This document shows positions 26,129 through 38,131 of a DNA stretch of 64,000 nt, one piece after another (position 1 is the stretch's first letter; every line of letters begins with the position of its first letter). The DNA is from Lunularia cruciata (taxonomy: Eukaryota; Streptophyta; Marchantiopsida; Lunulariales; Lunulariaceae): positions 15,319,001-15,383,000 of the forward strand of contig OX419755.1 of assembly GCA_948567375.1 (NCBI GenBank), given 5' to 3'. A program made the position numbers and the translations under genes. The notes under the pieces were generated by a model, which saw only the letters and a program-made list of their open reading frames with translations, did no database searches and had not been told where the DNA came from.

Positions 26129-29100
26129 CTAATTGGTTCTTTTCGGGCCTTTGGCATACCTCTTGCGTGCTTTAATGGCGATTGATCCTGTTCCTTCAAT
26201 TGCGACAGAATTGTGACATAGATACGGCGAAATATATCCCCTCGCCTGCACACGAGTACATGGATACAATATTGTGAGGCACTCCAATCATGCTTGTGAT
26301 GAATATGAAGGTAAAGGTGGAACTTGTTGAGTGTACGTAATCGAGATATAGGTAGGTATAAGTGATGCTGAGCACCTAGTCATAAACATAACCAACATTT
26401 GGGCGTGGGGTGCACAAACAAAGTCCAGTCCTATTCAGAGAACGCCGATATTTATTCATGCATAACAGAAGTCACATCCATCACAAAGAACATTCACTAA
26501 CGAAGTGCCCACCTGTAATAAAGGTATTGGAACTTCGACCCGTCCCTGCAGTAATATGTCGACGTCCCTCAGAATTTTTATATCAAGAGGAGTGATAAGG
26601 TAGAGAACACCTTTCTCTGGATCCACTCCCCGCACGATACCTGATACCAAGATAGAGCAGAAAGGTAAGGAATCTGGGAATACCTCTGCAACTGACCTTT
26701 CATCTAGACCTCGCCCTCCACTTGTTATTCCCGTAGCTTTAACGTCATTACCGAGTAGCACTAGACTGAGTACAAGCAGGTTCAACGATTCACAATCAAA
26801 ATCGATCCTAAAAAAGCAAACGAGGTTTCTCACCAAGTCCAACACATACTGCTTTGGGACCATCCCCGGATTTCTTCTCCATTCTCGAACTCACTCCTAG
26901 ACCGACTAGCGCTCCATTGATACTGTAGAGTTTCTCTCTTGGAGGAACCTGGACAGTAATAGCAAAAATCTGGTCAGCTTGCGGCAAAAGAAGAGACCAG
27001 TTAGCATCATGGTTACTTGTGTTCAATAGTGGTGGTCATACTAAGTGCCAAGATAAGGTAAGGCGACGTCTATATCTCGAAGGAATTGAAATCAGTAATG
27101 CGAGAGAGTTAAATTAATGGGATAAGGAGCCCACACTCATTACCAAGACAAGCGTAACCGAGCACTAACCAGGCTAACTCAAGAAAGACCCAAAATTAAA
27201 CATACAGGGCATTAGACCTAAGTAGGACTAAATTGCTTTAGAGACTTACTTGACAGTGCAGATGGAGTATCTTGACATCTGATATCGGAACTTGATATGG
27301 AGGACAACTAACAAGCTTTAGAGCCGTTTGCGCAAACAGCCTATCTTCTCTATAAGGATATGGAAGAGGACTCCTCCAGAAGAATTGTCGAAAATATGCC
27401 ATTATTCTCGCGTCTCTCAAGTGATCAGAGGCTGTTTTGATGCGGGTCCTACAGTTACGTGAATCTGTGAGTAGCTATGTAACGCCACAGAAACATGTAC
27501 ATTCAGACCATTACGAAGCCTTCACAAAGGTGAGGTTGAACTCCTTGGCCATTCTCACCTCAGAACCAAAAAGAATTTTGCTATGCACAGTATTACTCAG
27601 TAAGAGACAGACGTTTCCAAACAACTCAATCGAGAAAGGAAATAGTGCCATTATAGATGTCCAAAAAGCTTACAATGGCTTGTTCGGGCCTTCCAGGACA
27701 TTCTCGATGTACAACATAGTCGTGCTGTCACTACCATCTGAAGCCTCCCAAAACTTCCCAGCTGGTAGATTGTTATTTCCGCCGATAGAGTTTATGTGTA
27801 CTAAATGCGTGGGTGATGTATGACGCAGTATATTCACCAACACGTCGAAACCAACACCTGTTTGAAACAGAAGTCAATATTGTAAGAAGATAGACTTGAA
27901 CGAAAAATGGGACAAATATGATTAAAAAGTATTGCCCCATTTCAGTAGCATTACTACTACTATACACTCCGCACCTTTGAGCCATCCATGAGTGTTGATT
28001 ATCAATGGAATGTCGAAACGACCAGCCCCACTACTTCGCATAGCCAGCTTTTCCGCATAAGTTTGTTGGAAATAATCATAAAGAGCTTCTACACTCCGGC
28101 AATACATCTCCGGATCAGATTTAGGTGAGTTATCACCGTAGAAAAATGACCTGCATGTTCCATGAAACAAAAGTCCTGTGTTGGTTAATCTAATGTGCAA
28201 TCATCTGTTTGCTTCCCACACAGCACCTAGTTGCGGGCGTAACGTATGAAACGATAGCAGAAACTGATCATGGGAACTCCCTTACTCATCATGCTCACTA
28301 CCGAATTGCTCCTCCAGTACAGGCATATAACTAGCATAATCCCAAATCCAATAGAGAAATCCACAAAGAGAACAAAATCTGCAGAACCTGAACAATGGAG
28401 AAATCCTTACCTCTCTGGGTTCTGAAGGTGTAAAACAGGAGAACCTGCAGAAGAACAAAAGGCAATTGCGGTTCATACCCACATGTTTGAGTGAGGCAGG
28501 TTGAAACCTTTAGCAGAACTATATCGCTACGCAATGAAACCAGCTTCGACATCAACGATAACATTGTAGAACATAAACTTCCAGGAATCTAGTCTCCAAA
28601 AGAACAATATGGATATATCTCCGACGAACTATAATAACAAATGCACATACCAAATACAGGCTTCTTCAGGATGTGTAGTGATAAACATCCTGGCACTGTG
28701 AATTCTGGTTGTCCAACGTCTGTATCCAAGTACCCAATGGATCCATAGCTGCCAGTGGACCGGACGTTAAAGATGGATGAGTTAAAGGGCATGAACGAAG
28801 TAACAAGTTGCTAGACACTGGTAGAGCTGCTACTCACTCCAGACAGTACAGTGCCCACAATTATTTGCTCTCTAATGAGCAAAATACATTCTCTATTCTC
28901 CATGTGAAACTCTTCTGGAATAATCACCTGTTGACACCCAACTCAGCAGGAAACCTCGCAAAAATTGTCATCCATGAAAGCTGGGAAAGGACGCACTATC
29001 TTATTAGAACCTGTTTAGAAGATAATTCATAAGGAAGCGCCCAAAAGTTGATTTGCCTGCATTCTTAGCTCCACAAACTGCAACAATCGGCGGCCGCTCA

Positions 29101-30102
29101 CTGGGATCACTTTTTATGGATCTGGCAGCACCCCACCAGGACTCCGGAATGATGATTGTTTGAAGAGGTGCATGGGCAACCTTTTGAGCCTTTCTTCTGT
29201 TTTCGTCATCAGAAATGCCATCAGAGGCATCTGGTTGTTCATCCACATCCATATCAACCTGGTCGTCGAGAATTTCTTTTCCTCCATCATCACTATACTC
29301 GCCACTATCACTCATGTCCTCCCCATTCCTCGCTTCATAATCTTGAGCACTTCCAGCACCTAGATCCTCTCTCTTCCGCTTTTGAACCAAGTGTTCAACA
29401 TACAGGTCCCTCACTAGCGTTTCCCCTTCCACCTCCTATAAATTGAAGATAAAGGAAGCAATTATGAGCGTAAGAGTGGACAAGTAGAGTGAGCGAAAAG
29501 AGAAGACTTGAAGCTGAAAGTGCAAATAACTATGCAGAAGAGGGTAACTTACGAGTCTGAAAGTCCGCTTTTCTGCATGTTCATGCCTCATACGGTTATC
29601 AAGCTCTGTACCAGAACTAGACTCAACTCCTCTGTAAGACTTGAACTCCAAAACACATCCTGGGACATTTGAACCAAGCTCCCCAGAAGATTGCACGGAA
29701 GTCTTGTTGCTCAATTCTTCGTGCTGATTTACACCATCCACACATTGGGACTCTATAGTTACGACCGCTGAAAGTTTTGAATTTGAACACAGAAGAACAG
29801 CTACTCCAGGGGATAAGGAGTAACCATGAACAGAGGCTCGGCCTTCCAAGAGAGAAACCATAGCCCATCCATCGATGGCGATTCTCTGATGGAAAAAATT
29901 CCAGAATATTCAGTTAAACAAAAACCTGCCAAATACAACCTTCCCTTTCGGAGGTCAAACTGCGAGGCTAAAAGAAAAGGCGAGAACGAAACAACGGATG
30001 ACACCCAGGTAGACTTTTAAGAATTCAGCTCGAGTTAATTATAGACAAACCTGATTCGGACTCAATCTTACAGTCGCTGAATCCCCACTAAAAGATATGC
30101 AT
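26129..30102 (-). CDS. Grc3/NOL9-type polynucleotide 5'-hydroxyl kinase
   Basis: Predicted RNA 5'-hydroxyl kinase of the nucleolus. In the Grc3/NOL9 family it phosphorylates a cleaved pre-rRNA end during ITS2 removal. Eleven exons, listed high to low: 30051-30102, 29553-29885, 29011-29435, 28651-28748, 28411-28444, 27975-28150, 27674-27857, 27250-27448, 26834-26948, 26513-26640 and 26129-26245. All boundaries are GT-AG and every phase matches, giving 619 residues before the TAG. Diagnostic motifs are a beta-rich N-terminal part (RIAIDGWAM), an acidic linker, the Walker A loop GAKNAGKST (near 29043-29070), YLDTDVGQPEF just after it, NPERSFFYGD, and a C-terminal beta domain with GIVRGVDPEKG and LLLQG-like segments. 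The C-terminal tail is basic (KARKRYAKGPKRTN). The first listed exon starts in phase 2, so at least one 5' coding exon lies upstream. The family is clear; nucleolar location is inferred from homology. Confidence 0.93.
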
Positions 30103-30244
30103 CTGCAAACCGGAGGCAATTCTATAGTGAGTGACATTATAACCATTACGCCATCAGCACGATGAGATAGTATACTGCATATCGTGTAATATTAAATTAA
30201 TTATAACAGAGAAAATAATGTGACACACAGACATTTTTAAGTAT

Positions 30245-30390
30245 AGTGAATAGTGGAATATAGAACCCGCTGTAAACAACCAAGTTCCATACCCCCATCT
30301 GACCGGACTAACTCTGACATTTGACAGTAACATATCACTAATGAAATACAGAACCCGTTGTAAACAACCTGGTTCCGTACCCACCTCTGA
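30245..30390 (-). repeat. Two copies of a short dispersed repeat
   Basis: Two minus-strand copies (about 30252-30300 and 30347-30390) share a core reading GTTGTTTACAAC followed by GGGTTCTGTATT or a close variant. A third, plus-strand copy lies at about 42028-42066, next to the hairpin-core repeats there. The core can fold as GTTGT-TT-ACAAC. Dispersed copies at two loci suggest a small mobile family, unnamed here. Confidence 0.7.
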
Positions 30391-30420
30391 CATATGACGA
30401 CCCAGTAAAGATCCTCATAA

Positions 30421-31235
30421 CTATCAGTTACATAGAGAGGTAAGCATGCGTAATTCTGCATGCAGGGCTTAGTACGATATTTCTGATGCATAGGTACCTG
30501 CAGTATATTGCGAGTGCGAGCAAGTGTGACCTTGAAGACAAGCATGAGGTGGTGACAGCATGAAGATATTAGCCTATAGAACATGAACTGCCCGAGTCTT
30601 AAATATTATGAGACTCCCCCAGAGCGAGCGTATGAGGACTGGGATTTATCCCTGCATGCTCTATGCAGCATGAGTCCGCCAAGAATACAACCCACAAAAA
30701 CGAAGAAGCAATGTTTTCATAGAAAGTCTGCACTATAACACCCACGACTTCGTCAGTGCCCTGCGGGATGCCAAGAGAGCTGGATGCAAAGCCAGTATCT
30801 CCTGTCCCGAGTATCTTTCTTTTTACAGTAACATATTAAAGATTGTCACTACTGTCAGTTACATAGAGAGGTAAGCATGCGTGTGTCTATACACAGGGGT
30901 TAGTACCATGGTGGCTTAGATGATTATCCAAAGTATCATGCATAGGTACCTGCAGTAAAAAGTGAGTGCTATCAAGGGTAACCATTGAGAAAAGATCATA
31001 ACGTTTTGACAAGGTCACAGTGTTAATGTATTGGACACAAACCGTAAACTCTTGAAGGATCATGAGAGACACCCGGGAGCGAGTGTATGAGGACAGGGAT
31101 TGCATGCTCTATGTCAGCATGAGCCCGTCAACACCACAACAGGAGAAAAGGAAGTGGCAGTCTTTCATAGAACGTCTGCACTATAACACGCACGACTTCA
31201 TAACTACCCATGCAGTGCCAAAATAGATGACTGCA
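30421..31235. repeat. Tandem duplication, unit about 431 bp
   Basis: The blocks CAGTTACATAGAGAGGTAAG, ATGCATAGGTACCTGCAGTA, GCGAGYGTATGAGGAC, TGCATGCTCTATG and GTCTGCACTATAACAC occur in the same order from about 30421 and again from about 30852. Copies are diverged by substitutions and indels. The pair lies in the probable first intron of GRC3. No coding potential was found. Confidence 0.8.
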
Positions 31236-31581
31236 GTTGCTAACACCCCTCGTCCCGAGTTGCTGTTTTGCTCATTCGTGCCAAGGCAAACTCAGGTCTT
31301 CCTGAAACTGGTGCACACTAAAACACGAAATATGGGAGGTAGGGAGGCCAGTAATAGCTCTAGCCTGCTTATGACATATCGAAAGCGTATGCACACACAC
31401 AATGTGCTATCAAGTATACAAGGATGGCAGAAGAAAAACCAGCATTCAGACGGCAAAAGAAGGAGGAGGTGAGCAACTGACCTGGGTATCACCTGTAGGT
31501 TGAGAATTGGAGAGCATAGCTTTTATAGTGAAAGATAAAATTGAAAAGCGAAAATAGATGGCAGCTAGCATGTGTAGCATT

Positions 31582-31805
31582 TGTGAGGGAATGAAGTAGA
31601 CTAAAAGATTAACCTCTAATAATCCCTGAATACGGATTAAATAGATACGTAGGCAAACTCCAGAAGATTAAGAACCATGCCTGAATGCCTGGACCATGAC
31701 TGATTGGCATGTCATTTACAGCACTCTTCACTAACCTATTTCAGTTAGATAACCTGAGAGTCTAATGGATGCACATAACTGGTGTGCTTCAGATCACCTA
31801 ATGTC

Positions 31806-31884
<79 letters not shown>

Positions 31885-32540
31885 GTTAAACTAGTGTGAC
31901 ATTTGTACCATTAGGACCATATCAGGTATGCTCATCCATTGGACTCTCAGTTTCATCAGCAATGGTGAAACAAAGATGCCTTCAACTTGAGAGTGAGACA
32001 ATACTTCCAAGAATGCGAAAACTTTTCATCTAATCTTATAAAAGGAGAATCCAATCGAATGAGAGGAGTACGAGCAGTAGCAGCTATGATGAACGAAGTA
32101 TGAAGAAAGAAAAATCAGCAATTTCAGAAGAATCAAAAAGCTTCGATTCACAGAGGATAGTGGAGAATATCTCTCCCAAAATCCAGAGAAGAGAAAATAA
32201 TCATTCTTCAGAGGAGAAACAAGAGATCCTTGCTTTCCAGATACACTGATGTGTAAGAAGATCAAATCTCTCAGAAATTTCAAATTTTGTGGGCTAAGGC
32301 GTCCCCTGGCAACTAATGAAAATTCCAAGGCCCTCAAAGCTCTGATACATGTGAGGAAATAACGAAGACTAAAAGATTAACCTCTAGTAATGCCTGAATA
32401 CGAATTAAATAGGTAGATAGGTATTCTCCAGAAAATCAAGAGGTATGACTAATTGATATGAGTGATTGGCATGTCAGTTACATGACTCTTCACTAACCTA
32501 TGTCAGTTAGATAAATTGAGAGTCCAATGAATGGGCATAA
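31582..32540. repeat. Direct repeat pair, 768 bp apart
   Basis: About 200 bp starting at 31582 (TGTGAGG, ACTAAAAGATTAACCTCTA, CTGAATACG, GATTGGCATGTCA, CTCTTCACTAACCTAT, CAGTTAGATAA) recurs in the same order from about 32350. Between the copies lies the polypurine tract and unrelated sequence. Together with the 431-bp pair, this shows that the probable GRC3 first intron has grown by repeated duplication. Confidence 0.8.
31809..31883 (+). repeat. (AG)n followed by 35 consecutive G
   Basis: An AG run at 31809-31846 is followed by AA and then an unbroken 35-G tract at 31849-31883. All 75 bases are purine on this strand. On the GRC3 template orientation it would be transcribed as poly-C and CT. 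Such tracts can form G-quadruplex or triplex DNA and are prone to sequencing error, so the exact G count is uncertain. Confidence 0.95.
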
Positions 32541-33130
32541 CTAATATGCTCCTTACAAATGTTCCATTACCTGTCACACAAGTTTACCAGCATTAATCAT
32601 TGCGAGAAAATCTGATAGTAATTCTTACAGGAGCAAGCACAGAATGCAGAGAGCAGAGATCCAGACACCAGAGGAACCATTGGAGGCAATTCATGATATT
32701 CACAGCGAAAGGCATTCCGTAACTAGCAAATCAGGCCGACTGAAGAACTGTTAGTGGGAGAGAAGGGGAAGTGGGGAGAGTCCCATAAAAACTTATCCCG
32801 TGGATATAACGTCGGTAACCAGTACATGCGGTGGACATTGATTCATTGTAGTACTAAGCAAACGCCTACAGGCGAGCTTACGAGAAGCTCTCCGCCTTTT
32901 CGAAGGAGTAGGTATAAACCAGCTCTCGCCACTTCCTTTCGAAGTACCACCAAGAAAGCTTCCTGTGAAATGACTCTCAGAACTTTCTTTCATCTGATCT
33001 TAATCTTTACGTATGTTCTCTAAGAGTCTCCCTTCAACCTTATGACTAAGATTCAAGAATGACTTCACTGGCAGCACAGAGATCATATCGGAATCAGCAG
33101 TACACAGCAATTCGCATTTAAAAATTTGAC

Positions 33131-33450
33131 GCTTGCCTTTCGGTTTCATGACTTGGTTCCGTCTCAGCAGCGTGCGCTTCATCCTGAGCTTCAGATAAGT
33201 CAACTGCATCTTCCTCCACCTCGCTAGAATCTGGTTCTCCGCCTTGCAGATCGAGGGGCTCCGGCAAGACCTCTTTGGGGGCCTCCTTTAATTCTGCCAC
33301 ATCTTCTTCAAGGAACAGGAAGTTAACTTTGGATGACTGTCCCGATGCTTTGCGTGATTTCTTCCTTGAACCACCAGGCGACTTCCGGTGTCGTTTTGGA
33401 CTCTTGGACAAAAGAGACGGTATACTCATCCCTGACAGTAGTCCCTTCAT
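33131..33450 (-). CDS. Probable first coding exon of GRC3
   Basis: An open frame of 106 codons plus 2 nt from ATG at 33448-33450 to a possible donor at 33131 (GC|GTCAAA). It ends in phase 2, which is exactly the phase needed to join the exon at 30102, restoring ...ERQA-CISFSGDS. Joined, the protein would be about 726 residues, close to NOL9-type lengths. The encoded part is not a conserved domain. It has a very basic stretch (KSPKRHRKSPGGSRKKSRK) and then an acidic one, fitting a nucleolar protein N-terminus. The donor is weak, the intron would be about 3.0 kb, far longer than the others in this gene, and an in-frame upstream ATG at 33489 also exists. Tentative. Confidence 0.5.
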
Positions 33451-33489
33451 CGTGAATCTTCCTGTGAAGGCCAGTGTAAAAATTTGCAC

Positions 33490-34839
33490 CCCGCTGCTCT
33501 AGTTACTCCATCCAACCAAAAATTGTCCTCCTGTGGACAAAACGCTAATTAGACATCTCTTAAACGAAGTATATGATCACGCTCAAAGCTCAAATGCACG
33601 GAATTACCCGCCACTTGACCTCATCTGAGACAGACATGGCTAAATGGGAAAACCAGGACATCGTACCCCTAAAACTCTAGAATGAACTCTGTCATGGAGA
33701 TCGAAGTGAGGATGGAGGAACTTTCTTCTTCTCTGAAAGACACGAGGTAGAAAGCTAGAGAAATAGACGCATTCACGCATTCACATCGAGAGTTCCCACG
33801 TTTCAATATACGAAATCTCAAAGCGACTCCAAACTTTTTGACAAATTTTATTCCCTACTACAAGTTTCACACGGCGACCGAATTCCCCTCAAACAGAACT
33901 CCGGAATTCACGATAACACGCACAAATTTGAAGCTCGAATTGACCTACCTTCCCGCGTTCAACACCACTAACTCAAGCCGAGACTTCCTGCGGCTGAATT
34001 CTCGAGTGGTCATTTAACATCGTCGACTTTACAATACACCAAATTGACCACTACGACGAGTGGCAGCCATGACTTTCCTCGTCCCTTAATTACGTGGAGA
34101 ACATCAGCACAGCTCGAATGTGTCTCGAAGGCAGACTGTGGAGCAGTCAAGACTTTGCCTAAACCCAAGTCTCTTCAACGGGCCGGGTCTTGGGGCCCGA
34201 CCCGTTGTTTGTTTCCCTCGAGGATATGACAATTTGTTGTTGAAACTGACAGAATTCAAGGTGCATATTTTATCTAATTCACATCATTTATCTAATTTCT
34301 TTTGGAAATTAGGGAGTTTCAGCTCGAGAAATAGCTTTCCTTACATGTCTCGGGATAGAAGTAATGACGGTGAATTGAAATAGTTCGCAAATTCGATCGC
34401 TCAAGTCTTAGGAAATTTATATACTAAAACTTACTGACATTCAAAAAAGCTAGTATTTATTATAGCGATAATATTATTGAGCATCTAAGTTTGAAAAGTG
34501 TGAATGGGATGGATCTGAATATGGAAAATGTGAAGTTTTCGACTCTCGCTGAAAGTCCACTCTATTTGAAATTGAAATACTTATTGTGTCAACCCTGTTG
34601 CATGGCAGTAGTTTGTGTACAGTGCTCTCATTAAGTCTTTTGGCAATATGTTTCTTTAAACAAAAAGACGTAAAGAGTGTTAGTAAACCAAATAAAAAAC
34701 CAAAAAGCCAAAAATAAAGAAGCTCTAAGTTCATTTATAGCATTTTCTCTTGTTCTGACTTGAAATGACACCAGCAAGATTTTAATGGATGTTATCTATT
34801 TCTATGTCAAGTTCATCAATGATAACATGTACTATAGAG
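33490..34839. other. Spacer, probable GRC3 upstream region
   Basis: This lies 5' of the probable GRC3 first exon (minus strand) and should hold its promoter and 5' UTR, but I see no clear TATA box. Around 34178-34205 there is a GC-rich patch with GGGTC and GACCC repeats. No coding sequence is recognised. Confidence 0.45.
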
Positions 34840-35034
34840 AAAAAGGCGACAATGGATGGATGGAATGAAGGATGGGAAGACCCCATCAAGCCGTACAAGG
34901 GAGAACAAAAAAGGTAACATGAGGCTAAGCCCCAATAGAGTCTGTATGAGAAATCTGCCCTACCGCACCTACGATATCCGAGCTATGCAAGTCGTACGGT
35001 CTACACACAACTGGAGCATCCGGAGAAACATCAC

Positions 35035-37557
35035 CTAATGTGATTGCTCTCTTATGGATTGCACCAGCCACTGCCTCTGAAAAGCAATGGACATACGCTG
35101 TCTAAAATAAGCTACAAAGTATGAGAGTGAGAGTGGCACCCCCTGACGCCTAACATGATAAGCTCTTGCGCACTCCCTGACAAATGTGTCAAATGCCATG
35201 TCCATCGCTCCATATAACTCCAAGGCTAGAGGAACAAAGAGGTGACTTCGTTGCATGCCCCTATACTTGGAGACCTTACGACCTGCTGTTGCTGCACTCG
35301 CTGCCCATCCAGGGAGATGGGTAATCACTCCCTCCGAAATTGTATCCCGCATAGGGTCCGTGACCACGACATCTGCTACTGTCACCTGATCATCTCGGAC
35401 CAAGTATAAGTCTGCCCTAACACGTGTCGTCTGCAACGCATACGAACGCTCCCTCTAAGCCAAGTATCCACTCTCTCGCGCCATAGCAAACACTATGTCT
35501 CTAATGGCATCATGGGTAGCTATCCTCTGTCCTCCAAAAGGACACCGTGTCATGTGGACCGCCGCTGCATCTAGTGTAGAACCACACTCACAAGTGAGTA
35601 GTGAAGATGCATATGGGTGGACCAAACCTAGGCGAAACCTCATTGTTGTAGAGAAAGTAGCCGGTGCAAGTCGGAAAGCCCTAATGCATGGTCGAGCTAG
35701 GATTGACGAGCCTACACCCTTGCCGGAACAAGAGCATAGACGTGCTCTAGTAGCTTGAGGAATGGACGAGTCAACTAAGAGAGAATGTAGCATATGCTCA
35801 CACTGTCGCTCCATCAAGGAAGATTGTAGACCTCTAGTCCAATCTGACGATAGTGAAGCAAATGGTGGAAAACCCTCTCGTGCTCGTGGGGATAGACTAT
35901 CTCTCGTCTGCCGCAATAACACTTGGAGAGAAAAGGATCCTCCCTCCACCTCTGTCACATAAGTCTCCAAAACCGGCCTATCAGCAACCACAAAACGAGA
36001 GGAAAGTAGGGGTGCCGAGAGAGCCCAACTACCCAAAAACACTATAGGTGCCATCTCCTCCATAGAAAGCAAGCCAACCCCACTACATGAGATCGGTAGA
36101 GCCGTCTGTCTACGTGCCAAATCCCCTGTCACACACTCAAAAGTCCCTGGTCCAATAATATCACCAAAGACTCTCATAATCCTCCTATCAAATGCTCTCA
36201 GACGTGATAAGAAGGACGGTGAGGGAGGAACTGTACGGATGAGGTAGGATGGTCAACGAGCAATACTGGAAGAGAGTATACCAAATGCCACCTACGGATC
36301 TCCTAGTAATGGAAGGTCATCCATATGGAGACCATCCTCTACAAGGGCAGCGTCCAAGAAGTGTGTGACAAAATCCTCCGATCCTATTAGCACTCCAAGA
36401 ACACGAAGTCCATCTGTGGATGTGATACACCCCTCTGGAAGCTCAAGGTGGGGAGGGATACCTAAAGGGGACCATGCCTTACACTTTGACAATGGTACGA
36501 CTGACCAAATGCAAAAAGATCTCTCCAATAGCAATCGGTCTAATGCCTCTTGTGTCCTTCTCGATCGCGAGAAGTCGACTAGCACCTAAGACCCGACTAA
36601 CAGACATAAGAATGTCTCCTCTCGCTACTGTTGCAACCACCTGAAACAACTTGGTAAAACCACTAGAAGTATCATCTGCCTGGAAGCAATCTCTAAGGTG
36701 CTCATAAACCATCCCTAACAAGCCTCCTAAGGAAAGGCGAGGGGCAGTGCACAATGCTTGCGCAAATAGTGACCTATCAAGACATAAAGGCTGCTCAGGT
36801 TGATAATCTAAGACCTCTAGTGGTAGTCCCTCTATTCCTATAGGATGCCATGAGCGTAGGGAAGAGATGGTCTCATCAGTAGGACTCGCTATAGACAAAG
36901 GGTGTAGCGCTCGTGCTGCTCTACTAAACTCTCCCGCCTTACCCAATGTCATACATCGTCGTAATCTGTGGTATCATGTGGTGATGCTTGTCTCCTAAAT
37001 CGTGTAGCCCTAACAGACTCCTCCTGAAGGGCTGCCCAATCCCCCGCTCAGAATTGACAAAATCTAGTCGCCACCTCTCTATGCCCCGCACGTCCTCCTC
37101 TAGCATAACGAAGACACCATCGAGGGAGTAGGAGGAATAGGAACCACGCTAACTCGTCCAAGGGATCACGTGCCAAACGATCCAGTGGTAGGCGAAAAGC
37201 CTGTCTAGCCTCATCATGGAGTGTGCGGGGTAGCCTATGGAATAGACGTGGACATGGAAAACTAGTCTCAAATAACTCCAAAATGCAACCCGCCTGAGAA
37301 GCTAACCACTCCCACAACTCTATCGGTATCCCTGGAATGATCAGCGAAGGTATAGAAGAAGCGTGCGTAATCCCGAGTGTCACGGCTGTCGATGTGGTCG
37401 CTCGTCTCACATGGGCATCCCAAGTGGTCCAATCATAATCCTTGTGCATCCTTCCCACATGAGTCTTTACCCCTTGCGAGGTAAAGCGTCGGTGACACAC
37501 CGGGCATGGTGTATCCCGACCCGCTCTATACGACCCCACATGGGAAGGTGTAGCCAT
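35035..37557 (-). pseudogene. Zinc finger-RT-endonuclease polyprotein of copy 2, broken
   Basis: The N-terminus (MATPSHVGS, from ATG at 37555-37557) carries a C2H2 finger: CPVCHRRF...H...H near 37440-37505. A TGA at about 37048 and a frameshift separate it from the next segment (36479-36952), which has the RT fingers region (SRVLGASRLLAIEKD, GIRPIAIGE). The RT palm with the catalytic LADD box is deleted, and the frame re-enters at KCKAWSPLG. After a TAG near 36290 the thumb and CCHC finger read openly at 35455-36177. A TGG-to-TAG change stops that at 35455, and the endonuclease part reads 35035-35436. There DLYLVRDDQ, VADVVVTDP and KVSKYRGMQ resemble the R..D, D and K..KY pattern of restriction-like endonucleases. 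It cannot be functional. Confidence 0.88.
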
Positions 37558-37973
37558 GGCTAGCACAAGAATAGTGATATTAACACATGATACTCTTTTC
37601 CATATCTCATCATATCTGCAAAACCACAACCCTTCACATCCCAATTCACATAAGAAAACAATCTCTCTAAATCCTAAAATCTATAAATTCTCATAATTTT
37701 CAATTTCCATTTCCAAAATTTTCAAATTAAATTCCGATGGAACTTAATCATGAAAACGAAGAAATTAGAAATAAAAATTCACAACCCATCACTTTCAATG
37801 TATAATGATCACTCTCAACCCTAAAAATCTTTATAACTTTCTACTTCATTCTCAGTAGTTTTAAATCTAGATGCCAATGGAACCGAAATTGAAAAACTAA
37901 AAAATTAGACTATTCAATAGAATACTATACGCTAGAGAGCACTCGTAAATTTTCAAAATTGTCTCCCGTCTAT

Positions 37974-38123
37974 CCTCTCCTCTCCCGTCTCCACACTCTC
38001 CCGCGCGTTCATGTAAAAAAAACGTTTCGCCTATAAGTTTTGCGTCTCCTCTCCCGTCTCCACACTCTCCCGAAACTCCCCCGCGCGTTCATGTAAAAAA
38101 AACGTTTTGCCTATAAGTTTTGC
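37974..38123 (-). repeat. Tandem pair of about 70-80 bp at the 5' end of copy 2
   Basis: The blocks CTCTCCCGTCTCCACACTCT, CGCGCGTTCATGTAAAAAAA and ACGTTT-GCCTATAAGTTTTG occur at about 37976-38043 and again at 38046-38123. The second copy has a 10-bp insertion (AAACTCCCCC region). It lies just inside the proposed 5' end of the retroelement. Tandem monomers at the 5' end are known promoters in some LINEs; that role here is inferred. Confidence 0.75.
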
Positions 38124-38131
38124 CTATAGAG

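Larger units (their letters stand above)
34840..38123 (-). mobile_element. RLE-type non-LTR retrotransposon, copy 2
   Basis: A minus-strand copy reaching further 5' than copy 1. It carries a 3' tail with hairpin (near 34930-34945), a degenerate RT-endonuclease ORF and an N-terminal zinc-finger segment starting at 37557. A possible 8-bp target-site duplication, CTATAGAG, is at 34832-34839 and 38124-38131. If it is real, the 5' end includes the duplicated region at 37974-38123 and the element is close to full length at the 5' side. Compared with copy 1, 527 nt of RT are missing, joined at a TGTC microhomology. The 5' boundary is less certain than the 3' boundary. Confidence 0.8.

Noticed and set aside
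35495-35962. Plus-strand open frames over the retroelement
   Set aside because: They are antisense shadows of the minus-strand RT-endonuclease ORF; equivalent antisense frames occur in copy 1.
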